The notes beneath the pieces were generated by a model. It did no database searches. It saw nothing but the letters and a program-made list of their open reading frames with translations, and was not told the origin of the DNA. From Amyelois transitella (Eukaryota > Arthropoda > Insecta > Lepidoptera > Pyralidae): a DNA stretch of 64,000 nt. Position 1 is the first letter of the stretch. Every line of letters begins with the position of its first letter. The stretch lies in assembly GCF_032362555.1 (NCBI RefSeq), contig NC_083510.1:4367501-4431500 (forward strand), in the 5' to 3' direction. Positions 35,612 to 46,851 of this stretch are shown piece after piece. Made by a program: the position numbers and the translations under genes.

Positions 35612-35891
35612 ACGGGTGATTTTCATTGGTTTTTCATTCCATTTGGTCATTCACAGTAACGTTCCGGCCATTGTCGTCTTTGAAAAAGTAAGGGCGCAAT
35701 GCACTCTCTTAACCGAGCGTGCATTTTGATAGTAAAATTGAATAATTTGCAAGCGTTGTTCGTTCGTAAGTCGATTCATGGTTAAATTATAGACCAAACT
35801 AAACAAGTTTGACAATAACACAAGAAACGATTTACGCGTGATTTGTCAAAAACAGTGGTGCCAAAAAGATACCAGCAAAAAAATCACCCGT
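35612..35891. mobile_element. TIR MITE, mariner/Tc1-like
   Basis: Left end ACGGGTGATTTTCATTGG and right end (reversed) ACGGGTGATTTTTTTGCTGG form inverted ends of a 280-bp non-coding element. A clean TA duplication is not visible. Absent from the paralogous units at 39,420 and 46,980. Confidence 0.65.
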
Positions 35892-36093
35892 CATACGTAT
35901 ATCATATGGGCTACCAATCAACTTGGGGCGTAAACACATTTTTGTATCTGTGTAACGCGATAACTTCCGAACCGTTGTTCTTATTTTGATAAAATGTTTA
36001 GTTTATGTAGGATTTGTCAACAATATTTATTAGATCATAAGGCTACAAAGCATCAGTTCATCGCGGCAAACAACTAGTTATACGAGAATGAGT

Positions 36094-36303
36094 ATATACG
36101 GTACTAATTACCCAGATTGAGTTAGCTCCGAAGTAAGTTCGAGATTTTAGTTACGAGAATAACTATATTTTTTATAATAAATACTCATATAGATAAACAT
36201 GCCAATTAGAAAAAGTGCGTTTCTAATCATGCCCTGGCCGGGATTCGTTCCCGGGACCTCCGGTGTCACAGACAAGCGAACCACCGATGCGCCACAAAGG
36301 CCG
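36094..36303 (-). mobile_element. SINE family A copy
   Basis: Minus orientation; tail TTACCCAGATTGAGTTAGC at the left, tRNA-like head ending near GCGCCACAAAGGCCGTCG. It shares position with the SINE at 39704, so it predates the duplication. Confidence 0.8.
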
Positions 36304-36892
36304 TCGATTTGTTATGCGATAGCATCACTTGAATAAAAAAGGGCTCAAAAAAAATTTTTTTAATCAATAAATGTTATTATAGTCTTAATGAATTCCTTAA
36401 TGACAGGGTAAATTTATAATAGTAATGATAATATTGACAATTAATTTATTATTTCTTAAATTTATATATATATTTCCTTTTTTTTATTGACGGTTGCTAT
36501 AGTTCCTGTATGCATGTCATAATATAATATTGCATGTATAAGTTAATATTTTGTATGCCGTATGGCCAAACATGTTCAGTCACAACAATATGCTTCATCT
36601 GCAATACATGTATGTACCCATTTATATGTATGTAATGTAACATGCTTTACAAATAAATAATCTTGAATCTTGAATAAATTAAACTCAAATAAAATGAAAT
36701 AATATTTTAGATAGTTTCGCTAGATCCATCTGTAGAACAAAGAACGGAATTGTTCTGATTTCGTGTATGTCGTTAAATAAAAAGGTTGTAACGAAATCAA
36801 CATATGCCAAAAATAAATATTGATAAGGTCAGAAGAAAAGGTAAAACTTAAATTTAGAAAAAGATTGTTTACTTTATTTATTTGAATCGCAA

Positions 36893-36970
36893 TTCTATCA
36901 ACTTTTATCTTGGCCTTTCACTTTTTTAAACTGCTGGCTCTGTCTACCCCGTTTGGGATAGAGACCTGTT
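36893..36970 (+). mobile_element. Repeat B tail fragment
   Basis: TTGGCCTTTCACTTTTTTAA and CTGTCTACCCCGTTTGGGAT. Paralogous copies sit at 40205-40290 and, inverted, at 45493-45560. Confidence 0.6.
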
Positions 36971-37398
36971 TATTATGTTAACACTTTTTTACTGAAAAAG
37001 TGTATCGGGTGTCGTCAGAGAAACGGTAGGATATGTGTTTCATTCTTTATCTTTAATTTCTTTCAAATATTAATTCGAGCACTCAAATCATAATCTTTAC
37101 CCGTCAAAATAGAAAGAAATACATAAAAGGTCTTACTTAGATGATGGTGTGGAATTTGTAAATCAAAATTAAATCTGATTTCTGTTACCTTTATGAAAGC
37201 AGTCACACAAGAACTGATTCCCATAGCTTTTTAATTTCTTTTAAGTTTTATTGAACAAATACACTTAAGTATTGTATGGCTAAAGGATGGAATTAAGATA
37301 AAAATAGTGACAGGTTGGTAAGGCTGAGTGTACTCTTGATTTGATCTTTCGCCCAGAACGACCCCGATTTGTTTATAATTGATAACTGAATGATTACT

Positions 37399-37533
37399 AT
37401 ACTAATATTATAAAGCTGAAGAGTTTGTTTGTTTGAACGCTCTAATCTCAGGAACTACTGTTGAGGTTGTTGCTTCAATGCTGCCCAAAATAATTATTTC
37501 ACGCAGACGAAGTCGCGGGCACAGTATGTTTAT
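37399..37533 (+). mobile_element. Lep1-like Helitron fragment
   Basis: Reads ACTATACTAATATTATAAAG, CTGAAGAGTTTGTTTGTTTG and ends ACGAAGTCGCGGGCACAG, where the terminal CTAG has been lost. Confidence 0.65.
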
Positions 37534-37692
37534 AATACGCCTTTTCTTGGGATAGGTTTACAATAGACACATATTAGATTATCGAAAGTGCACACATGGA
37601 CAAGACCTGGGGCAAGGTCGGCCACAATTTGAGCTGTGCGACGGGTTAGTTTCGATGTGATCTTGAATCAGCTGCCTACTGAATTATCAGAC

Positions 37693-37728
37693 TATAAAAA
37701 CTGACGAAGGCTTTGACAAATATCATTG
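37693..37728 (+). promoter_or_regulatory. CP9 core promoter
   Basis: TATAAAA at 37693-37699 and initiator TCATTG at 37723-37728. CP10 and CP11 have the same promoter block. Confidence 0.75.
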
Positions 37729-37759
37729 TGCGATTAGTCGTGTAATAGAAACAACCAAA

Positions 37760-38525
37760 ATGTTCTCCAAAGTAAGAGACGCAGTGAAATAAGTTGAAAT
37801 ATGTGGTGGTGTTAAAAAGAATAGTGAATAATGTAGTGAATATTATTTGCAGTTGGTAGCCCTGTGTGCGTTGGTGGCGGTGTCCCAGGCTGGTCTCCTG
37901 CCTGCGCCCGTGCACTACTCCTCCGCCGCCGCCGTCTCCTCGCAGAGCATCGTGCGCCACGACCAGCCACAGGCCGCCAAGCTGGTGGCTGCCGCTCCCG
38001 TCTACCACGCCGCCCCCGCACCAGTCGCCTACCATGCTGCCCCCGCCGCCGTCACCTACCACGCCGCTCCCGCTCCAGTCGCTTACCACGCCGCCCCCGT
38101 CCAAGTCGCCTACCACGCCGCTCCTGTCGCCAAGGTTGTGGCTCACGCTGAGGAAGTCGTAAGTTTACCTTCACACCTGTCATACAATATAATAAATACC
38201 CATATATATTCAGCACTAATATGAAATGTAATTGTTGAAGGCCTACCCCAAGTACGAGTACAACTACTCCGTAGCCGACGGCCACACCGGCGACAACAAG
38301 TCCCAGCAGGAGGTGCGCGACGGCGACGCCGTGAAGGGCTCGTACTCCTTCCACGAGGCCGACGGCTCCATCAGGACCGTGGAGTACACAGCTGACGACC
38401 ACAACGGCTTCAACGCGGTGGTTCACAACACCGCCCCCACCGCCGCTCCCGTCGCCATCAAGGCCGCCCCCGTGCTGCTCAAGACTGCCTACGCCGCGCC
38501 CGCGCTGCAATACTACCACCACTAG
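37760..38525 (+). CDS. CP9: Ala/Pro/His RR-2 cuticular protein (200 aa, identical group)
   Basis: Exons 37760-37771, 37853-38158 and 38241-38525. The predicted protein is the same 200 residues as CP8 and CP10-CP12. Intron 2 ends in TTGAAG rather than CTGCAG, a feature shared with CP10 only. Exon 2 has GTC (not GTG) at the site shared with CP8, CP12 and CP13. The 3' UTR with AATAAA (38553) equals that of CP8 and CP12. It is the outer gene of the left arm of the inverted duplication. Confidence 0.96.
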
Positions 38526-39703
38526 ATCTCCACCAAAGTAGTTAGACCTCTAAATAAACAAACTTAATTTATTATATTAAACAAGTCAATTCAAAAAGAA
38601 TATTTGTTTTCTTAATTAACTTTTAATCCTGAATTAATAATCTACAGATTTCATCATATTTCGTCATAAAAGTTAGGACAGTATAACAGTAAATTTATTA
38701 GCAACCTTTTAATTTAACCTGTGCCCATAATTCTGTGGTTTTCAACCTTCTCATATGAGAAGGTAATGATATCGTTACATTATTATAAAACATAATGAAT
38801 TTCACATGATGGAAATGCTGTAAAATATGAAAAGTAATCTAAATGGATCTTATTTTTATTTCGGTCGTAAAGGTGCACCTAGGACTCCTCTTCAAAAAGG
38901 TGAGGATTTAATCGGGGCTAACGCCAGGAGGAAGAAGATCCTCCCTATGGTGAATAGCTTGGGTCTGACTATGACTAGAATACAGTAGAGGGGAATTCGA
39001 TGCGAGAAATATTTCTTATTTTTCATTGTTTTATAAATCCACAGAATTAAAATAATAAATGGCACTAAGTATCAATTGTTACTGTACTCGTACCAACAAA
39101 TCTAAACGAAAAAGTCTAAATATGTTGGAATAAAGTAATGTCGCAGTTATTCTTTAGGATATTACTCGTATGGCTATCACCTACATATGTTAGGACTTAA
39201 ACGTGTCAATGGTTAATTGAAACAATACAAATAACTGAAGTCCAGCGGACTAAGCGTTACTAACATTTAACATTTTTAAGACAAGTTGGTATTACTGTTA
39301 GACTACAGAATTATTAATAGTACTGTCAGACATGTAGATGATGGCGGTAAAAACTATACCAAATCTGATCACTTTAAGGTACAGCAGCAGAAGACACAAC
39401 AGGAAATAAGCTGCGAATAGTGTTACATTATGATATCGACATATTATGTATATCATTAAGGCTGCCAATCAATTTGGGGCGTTAACATATCTTCTGTATC
39501 TTTGTAACGCGATAACTTTCGAACTGTTGACTTGATTTTGAAAAAAATTAAAGTGTTTGTAGGATCAGTCAACAATATTTTTAAGTTAGTAGACCATCAA
39601 AGCATCGGTTAAGGAACTTTTTAAAATATTCACAACTTCGTAAAAATTTTATGTGTGTGCGAGATCTTCGCGGCAAACAAGTGCTTTTATGAGTACGAGT
39701 ATA

Positions 39704-39922
39704 TACGGAACAAATTACACAGATTGTGTTAGCCCAGAAGCAAGTTCGAAACTTGTGTTACGGGATACCGACTAAAAGATACTATATTTCATAATAAATA
39801 CTTATATTGATAAAGATGGCATTTAGAAAAAGTGCGTTTCTCATCATGTCCTGGCCGGGATTCGATCCCGGGATCTCCGGTGTCACAGACAGCGAACCAC
39901 CGCTGCGCCACAGAGGTCGTCG
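39704..39922 (-). mobile_element. SINE family A copy in left palindrome arm
   Basis: Minus orientation with a recognisable B box (GGGATTCGATCCCGGG on plus) and A-box end GCGCCACAGAGG. Its mirror copy is at 45810. Confidence 0.8.
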
Positions 39923-39968
39923 ATTGATGCGATAGGATGCTATCGCATCAATCGACAACCTCTGTGGC
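39907..39968. repeat. 29-bp snap-back hairpin with GATG loop
   Basis: Arms 39907-39935 and 39940-39968 pair with one mismatch around GATG. The right arm is an inverted copy of the SINE-A head edge and its flank. The paralogous flanks (36,300 and, inverted, 45,785) lack it. A second small fold, ATTAAAGT-GATG-ACTTTAAT, follows at about 39,985-40,005. Confidence 0.9.
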
Positions 39969-40853
39969 TCTCTATTAACTCTTTATTAAAGTGATGACTT
40001 TAATATATTAAAATCAAATAAAATGAAATAACCTTTGAGATAGTTTAGCTAGAACCATCTGTAGAATAAAAAACGAAATTGTCTGAATTCGTATCTGTCG
40101 AAGTATAAAAGGTTGTATTGAAACACATTCATGCCATAAATTATTATTTATAAGGCTATAAGAAAAGGTAAAACTTAAATTTGGAAAATGATTATGTTTA
40201 TTTATTTGAATCACAATCCTATCAGCCGAACTTGGTCTTAACTTTTTCAAACTGCTAGCTCTGCCTACCCAGTATGGGATAAAGACCTGATTATATTTAT
40301 TTATTATGTTTCTTTTTTACTTAAAGAGTGTATGGGGTGTCGTCGAAGAATAGGTAGGATATGTCTTTTATTTTTAGTTTTTTACAAATATTAATTCCAG
40401 TACTCAAATGAAAATCTTTATCCGTTCGAATAGAACGAAATACGTTAAACATGGATGGTGGTCCGGAACTTGTAAACTCTAATTGATCCTGTTATCTCAC
40501 AGAGGAACGAGTTTCCATAGCTCTAAATTTTTTTTAAGCATTATTGTACAAGTACACTTAAGTAATTATTATTTGGAATTAAGATAATAAAAGTGACGGG
40601 TTGGTAAACATCAGCTAAGGGCAGGTACTCTTGATTTGAATTTTCCACCAGGACGAACCTGATTTGTTTATAATTGATAACTGAATGATATTAATATTAC
40701 GCCTTTTCTTGGGATAGGTTTACAATAGATACATATTAGATTATCGAAAGTGCACACATGGACAAGACCTGGGGCAAGGTCGGCCACAATTTGAGCTGTG
40801 CGACGAGTTAGTTTCGATGTGATCTTGAATTAACTGCTTACTGAATTTCAGAC

Positions 40854-40889
40854 TATAAAAACTGACGAAGGCTTTGACAAATATCATTG
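40854..40889 (+). promoter_or_regulatory. CP10 core promoter
   Basis: TATAAAA at 40854-40860 and initiator TCATTG at 40884-40889. Confidence 0.75.
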
Positions 40890-40920
40890 TGCGATAAGTC
40901 GTGTAATAGAAACAACCAAA

Positions 40921-41686
40921 ATGTTCTCCAAAGTAAGAGACGCAGTGAAATAAGTCGAAATATGTGGTGGTGTTAAAAAGAATAGTGAATAATGTAGTGA
41001 ATATTATTTGCAGTTGGTAGCCCTGTGTGCGTTGGTGGCGGTGTCCCAGGCTGGTCTCCTGCCTGCGCCCGTGCACTACTCCTCCGCCGCCGCCGTCTCC
41101 TCGCAGAGCATCGTGCGCCACGACCAGCCACAGGCCGCCAAGCTGGTGGCTGCCGCTCCCGTCTACCACGCCGCCCCCGCACCAGTGGCCTACCATGCTG
41201 CCCCCGCCGCCGTCACCTACCACGCCGCTCCCGCTCCAGTCGCTTACCACGCCGCCCCCGTCCAAGTCGCCTACCACGCCGCTCCTGTCGCCAAGGTTGT
41301 GGCTCACGCTGAGGAAGTCGTAAGTTTACCTTCTCACCTGTCATACAATATAGTAAATATCCATATATATTCAGCACTAATATTAAATATAATTGTTGAA
41401 GGCCTACCCCAAGTACGAGTACAACTACTCCGTAGCCGACGGCCACACCGGCGACAACAAGTCCCAGCAGGAGGTGCGCGACGGCGACGCCGTGAAGGGC
41501 TCGTACTCCTTCCACGAGGCCGACGGCTCCATCAGGACCGTGGAGTACACAGCTGACGACCACAACGGCTTCAACGCGGTGGTTCACAACACCGCCCCCA
41601 CCGCCGCTCCCGTCGCCATCAAGGCCGCGCCCGTGCTGCTCAAGACTGCCTACGCCGCGCCCGCGCTGCAATACTACCACCACTAG
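40921..41686 (+). CDS. CP10: Ala/Pro/His RR-2 cuticular protein (200 aa, identical group)
   Basis: Exons 40921-40932, 41014-41319 and 41402-41686; same 200-residue product as CP8, CP9, CP11 and CP12. A synonymous GTG in the fourth YHAAP repeat (about 41187) is shared only with CP11, its mirror partner. The 3' end is unlike CP8/CP9: sequence diverges just after the stop, with no canonical AATAAA close by (AATACA near 41694, AATAAG near 41751). It is the inner gene of the left palindrome arm. Confidence 0.96.
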
Positions 41687-43250
41687 ATCTATCAATACAA
41701 AATATCGTACTGAATTTGTGATTGTTGAATGTTAATTTATAAAAATACAAGAATAAGTCATAACTAAAAATAATTTAATTTTTTGAACCATGAAGTGATT
41801 GAACCAAAATATCAACTATCCTTAACCTCATAAAAAATCCCGGTAATTTCTGAGATCAGTAAACCGACACTGACCGATCGCAAATATTCATGAGGAATCC
41901 GTATAATGGATAAAAAAAGCGAGTTAAGGAAATGTTGTGATTAGAAAGAAGAAATAATGACAGGAATAGAAAAGGAAAATAAATTTGAAATGGTTGGTTA
42001 TGCTCATGTAATAGGACTAGTAGGTAAACTAGGCTGTTAAATATACAAGAAGGGCGTAGGAAATGAAATGAGAAATTTGAAAAACCAAAATGAAGTTGCA
42101 ATCATGCATCAAAAAATATGAATTTGGTTGAAGCGAAGACAATATAAGGATCTAAGAGTTTAGTGCTGGTTTTACGATCAAGTTTGTAAACGGGAATTTG
42201 TATAAAACTGTATTAGTGTCATAGCATCAGCACCATGTAGCGCTGACTGAATGTCCTAGAAATTCGCAATAATTTGCTCGGTTTGATCAAGTTAAACGAA
42301 CAATAATCCTAGGGTCGGAAAGATAGGGTCTCTGAACACCCCTACTGGAAAGAGCCTTGCAACTTATTGCATCGTTATATCTAAGGTGAAAACGTTAAAC
42401 TTATTTTGATTTTGACCTTTGACCTTACTTAACTTTTTCCCTTAAACCAGAATGTTTGGGAGTTTTGAGAAAACTGTTTTTAGTCATGTTTTAATAATTT
42501 CACCAATAATCAGCTTATTGGAATTTACATATGTAGCTTCACTTTTTTTTTTTGTTAGAAACTGGACTAACTATATGATTTTTGTAGTGTTGTATAAGTA
42601 CCTTTACTTATTTGTATGTTTAATGATAGATTAGAAATATCTTTGTTATTTTATTTTCGTTAACTCAATAAAATCGTAGCTTAGGCGCTTAGCTCCAACA
42701 TTTTGAAAAAATACTAAATATAAGTTCGAGTACCGATTTACAATTTATTTGTTTATATTATTGTTTATTTGTTATTCGAACTTGTTTCCAAAATATAACA
42801 GATTTCGGTTCAAAAATACAATGTTCAGAACAGAACAAACAGAGAGAAAGCATTTTTGGCAAAGCTGAAATGGAGACCTCCTAGTCTCTGCCTATGTTTG
42901 ATCGGTGAATAAAATATACAAAATGTAATTACATATATACCTTTAATCAAGAGCGATACGCATAAGAATACTCTTTTTGATTCATGATTTGGAAGTACCA
43001 AAGCTATGAGCTGATCTCGTTGTTGACTATTCCAAAGCTGAGCAGAGCTTACCAAAAGATAAATTTCTCAAAAAATACCTTAATAATCACCCTAAGTTCA
43101 TTCTCGATCGCACCGCAGACTTCGCATGTACATTTTAATATAATTAATTAATGAAATATTATACGATAAATTAATTTATTAAATAAAAGGGATGAATAAA
43201 CTTGTGATGGTGTAATATGGATGTCATTCAGAATCATAACGTTATATTAG

Positions 43251-43320
43251 CCCCGTTACTGTCTGTGCATGTTGATCTACAGATGAAGATCAACATCACA
43301 CATTACAGGCAGTAACGGGG
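43251..43320. repeat. Imperfect foldback of about 70 bp
   Basis: CCCCGTTACTG at the left mirrors CAGTAACGGGG at the right. Arms continue through GTTGATCT/AGATCAAC with one 6-nt asymmetry and an 8-nt loop. It resembles a minimal MITE or a snap-back event. Confidence 0.8.
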
Positions 43321-43597
43321 TAAAGTAAGTAGAAGGTAAGGTAAAGGAAGTAGTAATAAAGTAAGAGTAGGGTAAGTAAACTTTGAAGCGATTTTAACCA
43401 ATAGGTGCATTATTAATCCTTCTCCAATTAAATACCTTAAACACATTGTTGATTTTATATATACATCTATGTATATTGTCCGTTACAGGAGAAGATTTAA
43501 ATGAATATTTACGCAGATATTACACATTAAAAAAAATTTCAAGAAAATATGGCCATTGATGTTCTGATTTGGCGACGGCGAGAATTAAACTCAGTTA

Positions 43598-43940
43598 ATG
43601 TACAATATGAAAAACATATTTGACGAAACATTATTTGAATTGAACAAAGTAGTGCAATTACTTTCGGGTAAATCGATCAAGGATTTTGTGCTGCCGATGC
43701 CTGCTAATACTACTAACTCAGATTTAACTAACAGTGCTGAATACACAAAAGAAACATCATACGATCAAACGAGACTTTTACAAAATATAGCTCAAGACGA
43801 GCCGCGATTAAACATCGATCAGAAAAAAGTATTCGCTGCATTACTATCAACAATATGTTGTAAAAAAAAATAGTCACAGTTTTTCTGTAGTGTATTTAGT
43901 ATCAGCATTGCACCCGTGCAAAGCCGGGGCGGGTCGCTAG
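43598..43940 (+). mobile_element. Helitron fragment: helicase piece and 3' end
   Basis: Frame 43598-43873 encodes IFDETLFELNKVVQLLSGKS-IKDFVLPMP ... SYDQTRLLQNIAQDEPRLNI-DQKKVFAALL. This matches the stretch just before the Walker A motif of the Helitron PIF1-like helicase (GKSLxDFxLPxP ... LNxDQxxVF). The frame stops before the ATP-binding loop. About 40 bp later comes TTTAGTATCAGCATTGC ... CCGGGGCGGGTCGCTAG followed by T, a Helitron 3' end. Catalytic parts are missing. Confidence 0.7.
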
Positions 43941-44091
43941 TAAATTAATAACTTAATATTTCACACGATGGGATATTTCAATAAAGTAAAAATCATGCTT
44001 AATACTTATTCGTATATTCAAATAAATTAACAGTCAACAATAAATTGTTCAGTACGTAGGGTAGTATCGGTAGAAATCTAGAGGTAGCAGA

Positions 44092-44857
44092 TTAGTGGTG
44101 GTAGTATTGCAGCGCGGGCGCGGCGTAGGCAGTCTTGAGCAGCACGGGCGCGGCCTTGATGGCGACGGGAGCGGCGGTGGGGGCGGTGTTGTGAACCACC
44201 GCGTTGAAGCCGTTGTGGTCGTCAGCTGTGTACTCCACGGTCCTGATGGAGCCGTCGGCCTCGTGGAAGGAGTACGAGCCCTTCACGGCGTCGCCGTCGC
44301 GCACCTCCTGCTGGGACTTGTTGTCGCCGGTGTGGCCGTCGGCTACGGAGTAGTTGTACTCGTACTTGGGGTAGGCCTGCAGCAATTACATTTCATATTA
44401 GTGCTGAATATATACGGATACTTATTATATTGTATGACAGGTGAGAAGGTAAACTTACGACTTCCTCAGCGTGAGCCACAACCTTGGCGACAGGAGCGGC
44501 GTGGTAGGCGACTTGGACGGGGGCGGCGTGGTAAGCGACTGGAGCGGGAGCGGCGTGGTAGGTGACGGCGGCGGGGGCAGCATGGTAGGCCACTGGTGCG
44601 GGGGCGGCGTGGTAGACGGGAGCGGCAGCCACCAGCTTGGCGGCCTGTGGCTGGTCGTGGCGCACGATGCTCTGCGAGGAGACGGCGGCGGCGGAGGAGT
44701 AGTGCACGGGCGCAGGCAGGAGACCAGCCTGGGACACCGCCACCAACGCACACAGGGCTACCAACTGCAAATAATATTCACTAAATTATTCACTATTCTT
44801 TTTATCACCACCAGATATTTCAACTTATTTCACTGCGTCTCTTACTTTGGAGAACAT
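44092..44857 (-). CDS. CP11: Ala/Pro/His RR-2 cuticular protein (200 aa, identical group)
   Basis: Minus-strand exons 44857-44846, 44764-44459 and 44376-44092; same 200-residue product as CP8-CP10 and CP12. It is the mirror partner of CP10: shared promoter block and shared synonymous GTG. Intron 2, however, equals that of CP12 base for base. It ends in TAA where the others end in TAG, and homology to CP10 stops at that codon, so the 3' UTR is private. Confidence 0.96.
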
Positions 44858-44888
44858 TTTGGTTGTTTCTATTACACGACTAATCGCA

Positions 44889-44924
44889 CAATGATATTTG
44901 TCAAAGCCTTCGTCAGTTTTTATA
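44889..44924 (-). promoter_or_regulatory. CP11 core promoter
   Basis: Minus-strand TATAAAA (44924-44918) and initiator TCATTG (44894-44889), as in CP9 and CP10. Confidence 0.75.
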
Positions 44925-45809
44925 GTCTAATAATTCAGTAGACAGCTGATTCAAGATCACATCGAAACTAACCCGTCGCACAGCTCAAATTGTGACCGAC
45001 CTTGCCCCAAGTCTTGTCCATGTGTGAACTTTCGATAATCTAAAATGTATCTATTGTAAACCTATCCCAAGAAAAGGCGTAATATTAATATCATTCAGTT
45101 ATCAATTATAAACAAATCAGGTTCGTCCTGGACGAAAGGTCAAATCAAGAGTACCTACCCTGAGCCGATGTTTAGTAACATGTCACTTTTATTATCTTAA
45201 TTCCATCATTAAGCCCTTCATTACTTAAGTGTACTTGTAAATTAAAGCTTGAAAAAAATTTAGAGCTATGGAAACACGTTCCTCTGTGTGATAACAGGCT
45301 CAATTTGAGTTTACATGTTCCAGACCACCATCCATGTTTAACGTATTTCGTTCTATTCGAACGGATAAAGATTTTGATTTGAGTACTTGAATTAATATTT
45401 GTAAAAAATTAAAAATAAAAGACATATCCTACCTATTCTTCGACGACACCCCATACACTCTTTAAGTAAAAAAGAAACATAATAAATAAATATAATTAGG
45501 TCTTTATCCCATACTGGGTAGGCAGAGCTAGCAGTTTGAATGAGTTAAGACCAAGTTCGGCTGATAGGATTGTGATTCAAATAAATAAACATAATCATTT
45601 TCCAAATTTAAGTTTTACCTTTTCTTATAGCCTTATAAATAATAATTTATGGCATGAATATGTTTCAATACAACAATTTTATACTTCGACAGATACGAAT
45701 TCAGACAATTTCGTTTTTTATTCTACAGATGGATCTAGCAAAACTATCTCAAAGGTTATTTCATTTTATTTGATTTTAATTTATTAAAGTGATGCTATCA
45801 CATCAATCG

Positions 45810-45945
45810 ACGACCTCTGTGGCGCAGTGGTGGTTCGCTTGTCTGTGACACCGGAGATCCCAGGATCGAATCCCGGCCAGGACATGATGAGAAACGCACT
45901 TTTTTCTAAATGCCATCTTTATCAATATAAGTATTTATTATGAAA
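45810..45945 (+). mobile_element. SINE family A, head and body only
   Basis: ACCTCTGTGGCGCAGTGGTG and GGATCGAATCCCGGCCAGGA are the A- and B-box parts. The tail is replaced by the Helitron starting at 45946. Mirror of the SINE at 39704. Confidence 0.8.
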
Positions 45946-46851
45946 CTAGCTGTTGCCCGCGACTTCGTCCGCGTAAATTTCAAGTTGAATCTTGATCATA
46001 CAGTCAGATACAGACAGACAGACAAAAAATGTAAAAAAACAAATTCTCTATCCGTACAGACAAAATATTTTTACCGTTTTATTATACGTAGTATTTAGAA
46101 TTTTGTTTTTTAATAAAATACTCACGTCTATATCTCTTGCGGGGTAGACAGATCCAACAGGCTTGAAAAGACTGAATGGCCACGTTCAGCTATTTGGATA
46201 ATGATAGAATTGAGATTCAAATAGTGATAGGTTGCTCGCCCATCGCCTAAAAAAGAATCCCAAGTTTGTAAGCCTATCCCTTAGTCGCCTTTTACGACAT
46301 CCATGGGAAAGAGATTCAGTGGTCCTTTTATTTTTTGTATTGGTGCCGGGAACCACACGGTACTAAAGTAGACTAACAAACCAAAAATCTTTTTAAATGA
46401 GAATTACGCATGTTATGTGCGGCAAAACCAAAACATATCAAACTGATTTTCTCTTATATTTATGTGTTATAGGTATGCTGTCGTACAATGATAAATGACT
46501 TAAAATTTTAAATTTCGTAACTTATTTGCAGGCAAACTCATGCCTTGAGTTCATTCAAATGTCGATAACTTTTTATTAGTGAACCGATTATGATGAAACA
46601 AACTTTAAATTTTCTTCTGAGTATATTCTGAGTAATAGTCTTCTAAAACAAAGCAATTGGTGAAAGTTTCAAGTAAATCGGTTCAGTACTTTCGGAGATA
46701 ATCGTGATCATACATACAGACAGACAGACAATAAATTAAAAAAATATATTTTTGCTTTCTATTATTCATTTTAAGTGTCCCTCTACCCATTTCAGTCAAA
46801 AATACTAAATGTACAGACAAAATATTTTTACTGTTTTATTATATGTATAGA
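45946..46851 (-). mobile_element. Composite Helitron, 906 bp, inserted in right arm
   Basis: Minus strand starts TCTATACATATAATAAAACA (46851) and ends GGGCAACAGCTAG (45946), flanked by A and T. Internally it holds two (CAGA)n stretches (46006, 46716) and a nested repeat-B copy (46120-46370). The left palindrome arm lacks it, and about 260 bp of SINE tail and flank present there are missing here. Confidence 0.65.
46120..46370 (-). mobile_element. Repeat B copy nested in the Helitron
   Basis: CACGTCTATATCTCTTGCGG, GCCTTTTACGACATCCATGG and GGTGCCGGGAACCACACGG, the reverse of the 29,240 copy. Confidence 0.7.

Larger units (their letters stand above)
34073..37771 (+). repeat. Tandem duplication unit 1 (CP8 body to CP9 promoter)
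   Basis: From CP8 exon 2 to CP9 exon 1 this matches, with indels, 37853-40932 (CP9 exon 2 to CP10 exon 1). Landmarks in both: the same 3' UTR, GGTGCACCTAGGACTCCTCT, a SINE-A, a repeat-B tail, GTTTACAATAGA and GGACAAGACCTGGGGCAAGG. Unit 1 alone carries the TIR MITE (35612) and the hairpin at 35455. Confidence 0.85.
37853..41686 (+). repeat. Left arm of large inverted duplication (CP9 body to CP10 stop)
   Basis: Gene order and intergenic landmarks from CP9 exon 2 to the CP10 stop reappear reversed at 44092-48367 (CP12 body, intergenic, CP11). Both arms share the CP9/CP12 3' UTR, GACTCCTCTTCAAAAAGG-like block, CTGTCAGACATGTAGATG, a SINE-A, a repeat-B tail and the promoter block. Confidence 0.9.
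41690..44090. other. Spacer of the inverted duplication
   Basis: Unique AT-rich DNA between CP10 and CP11. It contains an imperfect hairpin (43251) and a Helitron fragment (43598-43940). No host gene recognised; short frames at 41856-42101 and 42825-43055 have no domain or exon pattern. Confidence 0.6.

Noticed and set aside
40741-41307. 188-residue minus-strand open frame over CP10, and similar 156-165-residue frames over CP8, CP9, CP11, CP12
   Set aside because: They are antisense shadows of GC-rich, Ala/Pro-repeat coding exons. They run across splice sites of the real gene and have Gly/Val/Ser low complexity only.
41856-43055. Minus-strand frames in the palindrome spacer
   Set aside because: Low-complexity AT-rich translations with no domain, splice pattern or promoter.
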